Origin: Streptacidiphilus jiangxiensis
GTDB lineage: Bacteria; Actinomycetota; Actinomycetes; Streptomycetales; Streptomycetaceae
DNA: 64,000 nt
Direction of reading: 5' to 3'
Assembly (NCBI RefSeq): GCF_900109465.1
Contig: NZ_FOAZ01000007.1
Span: forward strand, 224,840-288,839
In this document: piece by piece, positions 59,336-64,000 of the stretch
Numbering within the stretch: the first letter of the stretch is position 1
How the letters are laid out: each line of letters starts with the position of its first letter
Translations under genes and position numbers: made by a program
The notes under the pieces: model-generated
What the model saw: the letters and a program-made list of their open reading frames with translations, nothing else
What the model was told of the DNA's origin: nothing
Database searches by the model: none

Positions 59336-60295
59336 ATGACCGAGCAGAACTCCGTCGTCGGCACCGCGGGCCTCCCCGTGCCGATCCTCTCCCAGAGCCC
59401 CGTGACGCTGACCGTCCCCGGGCGACCCGTCGACCTCCGGTTGCGGGTCACCGCACCGGCGACCGGCACCGACCTCCCGGTGATCCTCTTCTCCCACGGC
59501 CACGGAACCAGCAACCACCTGTCCTCGCTGGACGGTTACGCGCCGCTGGTGAACCTCCTCGCCTCCCGCGGCTTCCTCGTGCTGCAGCCCTCCCACCTCA
59601 GCTCCGCGACGCTCCGGCACCGGGTGGGCCACCTCCCCGAGGCGCCGCTGTTCTGGCGCTCACGGGCCACGGACATGACGCACCTGCTCGACGGTCTCGC
59701 CGAGATCGAGCGGGCCGTGCCGCAGCTCGCGGGCCGGGTGAACCACGGCGACGTGGCCGTGGCCGGCCACTCGCTCGGGGCCTCCACCGCCTGCCTGCTG
59801 CTCGGCGCGCGCACCACCGACCCGGACACCGGCGAGGTGGTCGACCTGCGCGAACCCCGGATCAAGCAAGGCGTGGTGCTGGCCGCGCCGGGGCGCGGCG
59901 ACGTGCTCAACGGACCGATGGCCCCCCTCGTGCCGTTCGCCCGCGACGTGGACTTCTCCACCATGACCACCCCCGCGCTGGTCGTCGCCGGGGACAAGGA
60001 CGACTCGCGTCACTTCACCGACGCCGGCCCGGACTGGCACGCCGACCCCTACCAGCTGGCCCCGGGGCCCAAGACGCTGCTGACGGTCTTCGGCGCGGAG
60101 CACATCCTTGGTGGGATCAGCGGCTACGACGCGACGGAGACCACCGACGAGAACCCGGCGCGGGTCGCCGCCCTGGCGGAGCTCACCGCCTCCTACCTGC
60201 TCAGCGCGTTCGGTCGCGACGCCGGCGCGTGGGCCGCGACGTGCGCGCACCTCACCGACGGACCCGACGCCGTCGGACGCATCGACACCAAGTAG
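59336..60295 (+). CDS. Alpha/beta hydrolase (dienelactone/PET-hydrolase-like fold)
   Basis: The protein has 319 residues from the ATG at 59336, after AGGGGA. There is no signal peptide. The oxyanion region reads LFSHGHGTSNH, the nucleophile S146 is in GHSLG, VVAGDKDDS probably supplies the acid, and FGAEHILGG the histidine. The family covers esterases of broad type, and the substrate is unknown. It diverges from a TetR gene, with an operator inside its promoter spacer, so induction by a ligand of that regulator is likely. Confidence 0.87.
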   Translation: MTEQNSVVGTAGLPVPILSQSPVTLTVPGRPVDLRLRVTAPATGTDLPVILFSHGHGTSNHLSSLDGYAPLVNLLASRGFLVLQPSHLSSATLRHRVGHLPEAPLFWRSRATDMTHLLDGLAEIERAVPQLAGRVNHGDVAVAGHSLGASTACLLLGARTTDPDTGEVVDLREPRIKQGVVLAAPGRGDVLNGPMAPLVPFARDVDFSTMTTPALVVAGDKDDSRHFTDAGPDWHADPYQLAPGPKTLLTVFGAEHILGGISGYDATETTDENPARVAALAELTASYLLSAFGRDAGAWAATCAHLTDGPDAVGRIDTK

Positions 60296-60335
60296 GCCGG
60301 GAGCGCCCCACCCACACCCTGGCCAGCAGCTCTGG

Positions 60336-60370
60336 CGGACCGGACCGGACCGCGCCTGGCCTGGCCTGGC
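60336..60370. repeat. Adjacent pentanucleotide repeats
   Basis: (CGGAC)3 at 60336-60350 and (CTGGC)3 at 60356-60370 lie between the convergent hydrolase and XRE genes. They may be slippage-prone. No clear hairpin forms. Confidence 0.6.
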
Positions 60371-60372
60371 CC

Positions 60373-61227
60373 TCAGCCGACGGCGAGACTGTCCGTTCCG
60401 AGGACGTTCAGCAGCGCCAGCTTCTCGTGGCTGTCGGTTCCGGGCGTCGCCGTGAAGACGAGCAGGGACTGCGACAGGTCGGGGTCCTGCAGGTTCTGGC
60501 AGAACAGGTCGATGCGCCCGACCTGCGGGTGGACGAACCGCTTGGTGCCACTCCAGCGCAGCCCGACCTCCTGCCGGTCCCACAGGGACGCGAACTCCGG
60601 GCTCCGGCGCCGCAGGCTCGCCACGAGAAGGGCTGCCGACGACCGGGGGCCGTCCCGGGTGGCCGCTGCTCGCAGGAGCGCCACGTTCACGCGGCTGTTC
60701 AGGCCGTGGTCGTCGGGGAGGTACCGCTCGCGGGCTGTCGGGTCGGCGAACCAGCGGTAGGGCGCGCTGCGCGCCTCGCCGCTGTAGTGGGTCTGGTCCC
60801 CGAGCAGCGCGACGGCCGGCGGAGTCTGCAGCAACGTCTCGCCGAGGGGGCCCATCACCTGTGCCGGGGTGTCCTGCAGCCGGTCCAGGATGCGCATGAG
60901 CCCGGGGCTCACGTGCTCGCTGCGGGTCTGTCGGTCCGGTGCGCGGTGTCCGCACAGCAGGAAGAGGTGATCACGCTCGTCCGTGGTGAGCCGAAGCCCA
61001 CGGGCGAGCGCGGCCGCCATCTGCCGGGACGGCTGCGGCCCGTCGCCGCGCTCCAGGCGCGCGAAGTAGTCCGCCGACATCTCGCACAGCTCGGCCACCT
61101 CCTCGCGTCGCAGCCCGCGGGTGCGCCGACGTGGTCCGCGGCGCAGGCCCACGTCCTCCGGCTGCAGGGCCTCCCGTCGGGCCCGCAGGAAGGCACCCAG
61201 TGACGTGCGGTCCACCGTCGGTGCCAT
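60373..61227 (-). CDS. XRE-family regulator with MmyB-like ligand domain
   Basis: The protein has 284 residues from the ATG at 61227. The HTH reads LGAFLRARREALQPEDVGL, then RRTRGLRREEVAELCEMSADYFARLERGDGPQPS. This is the standard start of streptomycete MmyB-type regulators. The C-terminal PAS-like domain (HYSGEARSAPYRWFADPTAR, WDRQEVGLRWSGTKRFVHPQVG) binds lipids or fatty acids in characterised members. It faces a short-chain dehydrogenase, the usual partner of this family. Confidence 0.93.
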   Translation of the reverse strand: MAPTVDRTSLGAFLRARREALQPEDVGLRRGPRRRTRGLRREEVAELCEMSADYFARLERGDGPQPSRQMAAALARGLRLTTDERDHLFLLCGHRAPDRQTRSEHVSPGLMRILDRLQDTPAQVMGPLGETLLQTPPAVALLGDQTHYSGEARSAPYRWFADPTARERYLPDDHGLNSRVNVALLRAAATRDGPRSSAALLVASLRRRSPEFASLWDRQEVGLRWSGTKRFVHPQVGRIDLFCQNLQDPDLSQSLLVFTATPGTDSHEKLALLNVLGTDSLAVG

Positions 61228-61321
61228 GGGTCCGCCCTTGGGGTCGAGTGCGTTCGGGTGCTGGTCGGGGTGCTGGTCGGGGGCGCTGTTCCTCCATCGT
61301 CGCAGCCGCGAACGACCGTAG

Positions 61322-61342
61322 CCACTGACTGCGAATCAGTGG
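61322..61342. promoter_or_regulatory. Dyad in the XRE/SDR intergenic region
   Basis: CCACTGA (61322-61328) and TCAGTGG (61336-61342) are perfect 7-bp arms with a 7-nt centre. They lie in the 240-nt divergent region 61228-61467. GTGCTGGTCGG is also repeated there at about 61259-61280. The dyad is a plausible MmyB-type operator. Confidence 0.5.
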
Positions 61343-61467
61343 TTGAGCGGGTCCTTCATCCGTGCCACCGGGGGCCGTCCACTGGTTCTTGCGGAACCAC
61401 GCGACCGGTTCCGAGTCGACCGGGGTGCGCCGCGGTCGGTGCGCAGCGATCAGAACGCGAGGAACTC

Positions 61468-62334
61468 ATGGCCAGATGGACAGCCGCCGACCTGCCGGAC
61501 CTGAGCGGCAGGACGGTTCTCGTCACCGGTGCGGGCAGCGGCATCGGGCTGGTGGCCGCCCGTGAGCTCGCGCGCGTCGGCGCCCGCGTCACGCTGGGGG
61601 TGCGCGACGTGGAGAAGGGCCGCCGCGCGGTGGCCGGAATGCCGGGCGACTTCGACGTACGGCACCTGGATGTCGCCGACCTGCGATCGGTGCGGAGCTT
61701 CGCCCAGGCCTGGACCGGCCCTCTGGACATCCTCGTCAACAACGCCGGCGTCATGGACGTCCCCGCCGCGCGCACCGCCGACGGTCTCGACGTGCAGACC
61801 GCGACGAACTACACCGGTCCGTTCGTACTGACCAACCTGCTCCTGCCGTACCTGACCGATCGCGTCGTCAGCGTGACCAGCCAGCTGCACCGCCGGTCCA
61901 AGCTCGACGTGGACGACTTCGACTGGCGTGCCCGCCGGTACCGACCCATGAAGGCCTACCAGGACTCCAAGCTCGCCCTCGTCCTGTTCTCCCTGGAACT
62001 GCAGCGGCGACTCACGGCGTCGGGAAGCCCCGTCCGTTCGGTGCTCGCGCACCCCGGCATCGCCACGACGTCGTTGGCCGCCCACTCGTCGGCGAACCTC
62101 GTCAACCGCTTCGCCTTCCTGCTCAACGACCCCGAACACGGGGCCCTGCCCACCCTCTACGCCGCCACGCAGGACCTGCCTGGGAACGCCTTCGTCGGCC
62201 CGGACGGCCTCGGCGGGATCAAGGGCCACCCCGCAGTGCGCAGGCCGGCCAAGGTGGGTCTCGACCGGTCCCGGGCCACGGCGCTGTGGCAGGCGACCGC
62301 CGCACTGACGGGAGTCGGCGAAGGAGCCGCCTGA
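61468..62334 (+). CDS. Short-chain dehydrogenase/reductase
   Basis: The protein has 288 residues from the ATG at 61468, with GAGGAA at 6 nt. The cofactor motif is TGAGSGIG (20-27), followed by NNAG (91-94), S138 and Y164-x3-K168. The length and HPGIATTSLAAHS region match the retinol-dehydrogenase/WWOX-like SDR subgroup. The substrate is unknown. It faces an MmyB-type regulator and is probably its target. Confidence 0.92.
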   Translation: MARWTAADLPDLSGRTVLVTGAGSGIGLVAARELARVGARVTLGVRDVEKGRRAVAGMPGDFDVRHLDVADLRSVRSFAQAWTGPLDILVNNAGVMDVPAARTADGLDVQTATNYTGPFVLTNLLLPYLTDRVVSVTSQLHRRSKLDVDDFDWRARRYRPMKAYQDSKLALVLFSLELQRRLTASGSPVRSVLAHPGIATTSLAAHSSANLVNRFAFLLNDPEHGALPTLYAATQDLPGNAFVGPDGLGGIKGHPAVRRPAKVGLDRSRATALWQATAALTGVGEGAA

Positions 62335-62428
62335 AGCGGACCGACCACCGACGCCCGGCCGCTCAGAGCTGGTTCGGGGCCGGTGCGGTGGGGGGTGTCC
62401 CGGAGAGTCGTGACGCCGGTCGGTCGCG

Positions 62429-62698
62429 TCAGGTGAGGCCCGCCCAGACCAAGCGGGTCACGGTCACTTCCACCGCGCCTGCGGCGTCCTCGGGCGCGAT
62501 GAACCACTCCACCGCGACGGGGCCGACCGCAGCGCTGAGAACATCACCGAACTCGTCCACCTGGTCCCCGGCGAAGTAGGGGTCCGCCTCGACCGTGGAG
62601 AGCTTCTCCTTCACCGCCACGTACAGGGCCGGGTCCTTCGCCTGGATCTCGCCCAGCGTCCGCGCGGGGTCCTCGTCCAGGTATATGCGGACCCTCAC
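62429..62698 (-). CDS. Small protein, candidate RelE/ParE-like toxin
   Basis: The protein has 89 residues. The GTG at 62698 overlaps the upstream stop (GTGA), so the pair is translationally coupled. The order VRIYLDEDPARTLGEIQAKDPALYVAVKEKL, DPYFAGDQVDEF and a final strand ending TVTRLVWAGL resembles ParE/RelE folds in size and in the dPyfaGD-like segment. Catalytic residues are not clear, so this is a candidate only. It ends convergent with the SDR gene. Confidence 0.6.
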   Translation of the reverse strand: MRVRIYLDEDPARTLGEIQAKDPALYVAVKEKLSTVEADPYFAGDQVDEFGDVLSAAVGPVAVEWFIAPEDAAGAVEVTVTRLVWAGLT

Positions 62699-62979
62699 GC
62701 GGTGCCCTCGATCCCGGCCACGACCTCGGCGAGCGGTCGCCGACCGTCGATGCGGCCCGCCCGCGCAGCGGCGATCCGCTCGGCCTGGCCCGGCGCGAGG
62801 ACCGCCCGCGACCACCAACGACCGATGACGGCCTCGAACTCCTGGCCCGAGCGCACCCGGCCGAGGTCGGCGTAGAACGCCATCCGGCGCGCTCCGGTCA
62901 GTGCCTGGCCGATGCCGTCCGGAGTGCGCTCCACGCGCGGCAGTTCGTCGTGGTGGTAGGCCACGGGCTGAGCAGTCAT
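62695..62979 (-). CDS. DUF6247-like small protein, candidate antitoxin
   Basis: The protein has 94 residues from the ATG at 62979, with a strong GGAGGAGG. It reads RTPDGIGQALTGARRMAFYADLGRV, then FEAVIGRWWSRAVLAPGQAER, which matches the pattern I associate with DUF6247 (Pro-x-x-Ile-x-x-x-Leu, then WW). Such genes are often paired with small toxin-like genes. Here the next gene overlaps by 4 nt. The order, antitoxin first, is classical for type II pairs. Confidence 0.65.
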   Translation of the reverse strand: MTAQPVAYHHDELPRVERTPDGIGQALTGARRMAFYADLGRVRSGQEFEAVIGRWWSRAVLAPGQAERIAAARAGRIDGRRPLAEVVAGIEGTA

Positions 62980-63119
62980 CAGGGTCCTCCTCCGAAAGCG
63001 CCCTTCGACGGTACCGCCGTCCCGCCGTCCACGACCGCCGGTCCGCATGTTCCCCCACCGAAGGGTCACAGCGCCACGGCGGACGGCCCGCGCACGGCGT
63101 CCTCCGCGGAGCGGGCGAT

Positions 63120-63776
63120 TCACCGGCGGTCGGCGTCCAGCGCGGCGCGCGCCTGGTCGAGGTCGACGACCTCGCCGTCCAGGCCGAACTGGTGCAGGTC
63201 GCCACCGGGGGCCTCGATGCGCCCGGCGTCGGCCAGGCCGCCGGCCTTCACCGGCTCGTAGCCGGCCGCGTGGATCAGGCGCTCGACGGCCGCCGCGGCG
63301 GTCTCGTCGTCCGTGGCGTAGAAGAGCGCCGCCCGCCGGGGCGTGCGGTTCGCGTTCGTGGCGAGCGCATCCGCGGCGAGGGTGCCGAACGCCTTCGCGT
63401 AGTGCGCTCCCGCCGGGAGCAGGGCCGCGGCGACCGACCCGGCCGACTGCCCGACGGGTAGCGACCTCACGATCTGACCCTTCTCGTCGAACGCGATCGG
63501 GTTCGACGGATCGATCACCACCTTGCCGTTCAACAGCGGCGCGACCTGAGGGACCAGCTCCCTCATCGCGTCCAGCCAGATGGCGAGCACGACGCTGTCG
63601 GCCTCGGTGATCGCCTCGGACACGGTGGCGGCGTGCGCGAGCGGCCCGAGTTCGTCTGCGAGGTCCTGGGCTCGTGATGCGCTCCTCCCCGCCAGGACGA
63701 CGTGCTCGCCTCCGGCGACCAGGTGCCGAGCGACGGCGCCCCCGATGTTGCCGACACCCACGATGGCGGTGGTCAT
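63120..63776 (-). CDS. NADPH-dependent F420 reductase-like oxidoreductase
   Basis: The protein has 218 residues from the ATG at 63776. The Rossmann motif is AIVGVGNIGGAVA (G7, G9, G12), followed by GRSASRAQDLADELG, VVLAIWLDAMRELVPQVAPLL and KVVIDPSNP. KAFGTLAADAL and LFYATDD match F420:NADP oxidoreductase (Fno)-like proteins. Many streptomycete members of this family are of unknown cofactor preference. It stands alone upstream of the toxin-antitoxin-like pair, 140 nt away on the same strand. Confidence 0.88.
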   Translation of the reverse strand: MTTAIVGVGNIGGAVARHLVAGGEHVVLAGRSASRAQDLADELGPLAHAATVSEAITEADSVVLAIWLDAMRELVPQVAPLLNGKVVIDPSNPIAFDEKGQIVRSLPVGQSAGSVAAALLPAGAHYAKAFGTLAADALATNANRTPRRAALFYATDDETAAAAVERLIHAAGYEPVKAGGLADAGRIEAPGGDLHQFGLDGEVVDLDQARAALDADRR

Positions 63777-64000
63777 CTCGGGCCTCCCTTTCTGCTGTCC
63801 CTGCGCTCGAGCATCCTTGATGTGAGATCAGGTGTTCCTCGGATGTCGCGGAGTCGTCGGGCAGCAACCCGTATGCCTGATACGCCCTCACCCGGTCGGC
63901 CGCACCCCCTGTTCCCGCCGCTCGGCCCATCGCTCGCCGTCAGGTGTTGCTGCCGGGGAGGCCGGTGATCCGATTCCCTGGTTCTTGCAGGCTCGTGAAC
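63777..64000. other. Window end without a recognised gene
   Basis: These 224 nt contain no supported coding frame. The part next to 63776 should hold the reductase promoter on the minus strand. CTTGATGTGAGATCAGG near 63820-63836 is a relatively AT-rich patch. Any gene starting here would extend beyond the window. Confidence 0.4.

Noticed and set aside
61258..61467. Upstream in-frame extension of the SDR gene
   Set aside because: It crosses the regulatory dyad, has no ribosome binding site and reads as low-quality sequence. GAGGAA before 61468 fixes the start.
63777..63930. Frame reading DRVRAYQAYGLLPDDS upstream of the reductase, resembling a MerR helix
   Set aside because: The similarity is limited to a few residues, there is no HTH or dimer helix, and the frame continues as a shadow through the reductase gene.
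1..64000. CRISPR arrays, tRNA or rRNA genes, IS elements, integrases, attachment sites
   Set aside because: No spacer-regular short repeats, cloverleaf-like segments, transposase motifs or flanking duplications were seen on either strand. A tRNAscan or IS search was not possible here.

Overview
The window is about 72% GC, with dense genes, GTG/TTG starts and strong GC-rich hairpins. Together with an actinobacterial type VII (ESX-like) secretion locus, LacI/TetR/LysR/WYL regulators, MptB-like mannosyltransferase and F420-type reductase families, this points to a streptomycete or close relative (Streptomyces, Kitasatospora or Streptacidiphilus type). The genus is an inference. No rRNA, tRNA, CRISPR array, IS element or phage gene was recognised.

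Region 1 (1-4396): a partial secreted TIM-barrel glycosidase with a C-terminal bulb-type lectin domain lies divergent from a one-chain regulator. That regulator joins an ECF-like sigma factor, a zinc-finger anti-sigma-like segment, one membrane helix and an extracytoplasmic GH99-like domain.

Region 2 (4447-35738, all minus strand): a type VII secretion locus. The order of transcription is eccC, eccD, eccB, a proline-rich protein ending in an ADP-ribosyltransferase-like fold that looks degenerate, a beta-helix/AAA+ EccA-like protein, two WXG100 proteins and a helical protein. A 14-bp hairpin follows, then the cargo module: a WXG/PPE-like protein with C-terminal repeats, a YbaB/EbfC protein, a third WXG100 protein and a 4119-residue multidomain protein. 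The giant protein has a WXG-like N terminus, two snapalysin-like metzincin modules, a Fic-like domain, an edema-factor/CyaA/ExoY-like nucleotidyl-cyclase domain, about 1100 residues of divergent beta-rich modules, an OmpA-like segment and a GT-B-like C terminus. It resembles a type VII counterpart of multi-effector toxins such as MARTX, and is the strongest candidate here for an undescribed system. No eccE, mycosin or immunity gene was recognised.

Region 3 (36038-44942): small regulator/enzyme pairs. A TetR regulator faces a secreted NTF2-like protein with three matching operators between them. A 4-TM protein, an MptB-like GT-C mannosyltransferase and a 77-residue orphan follow. A LysR regulator faces an HSL-type esterase. 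After these come a lipoprotein alpha/beta hydrolase and a VOC protein facing a WYL regulator.

Region 4 (45004-58477): an apparent alpha-1,3-glucan (nigeran/mutan-type) utilisation locus. It has two secreted GH87-like beta-helix enzymes, an ABC importer (lipoprotein plus two permeases, no ATPase), a cytoplasmic GH13 alpha-glucosidase and two closely related LacI repressors. Both repressor genes have a similar 31-bp element upstream. The proposed flow is extracellular depolymerisation, oligosaccharide import and intracellular hydrolysis.

Region 5 (58529-63776): a TetR regulator and alpha/beta hydrolase share a promoter region in which two operators fill two 17-nt spacers. An MmyB-type XRE regulator faces a short-chain dehydrogenase. 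A two-gene toxin-antitoxin-like pair and an F420-NADP oxidoreductase-like protein follow.
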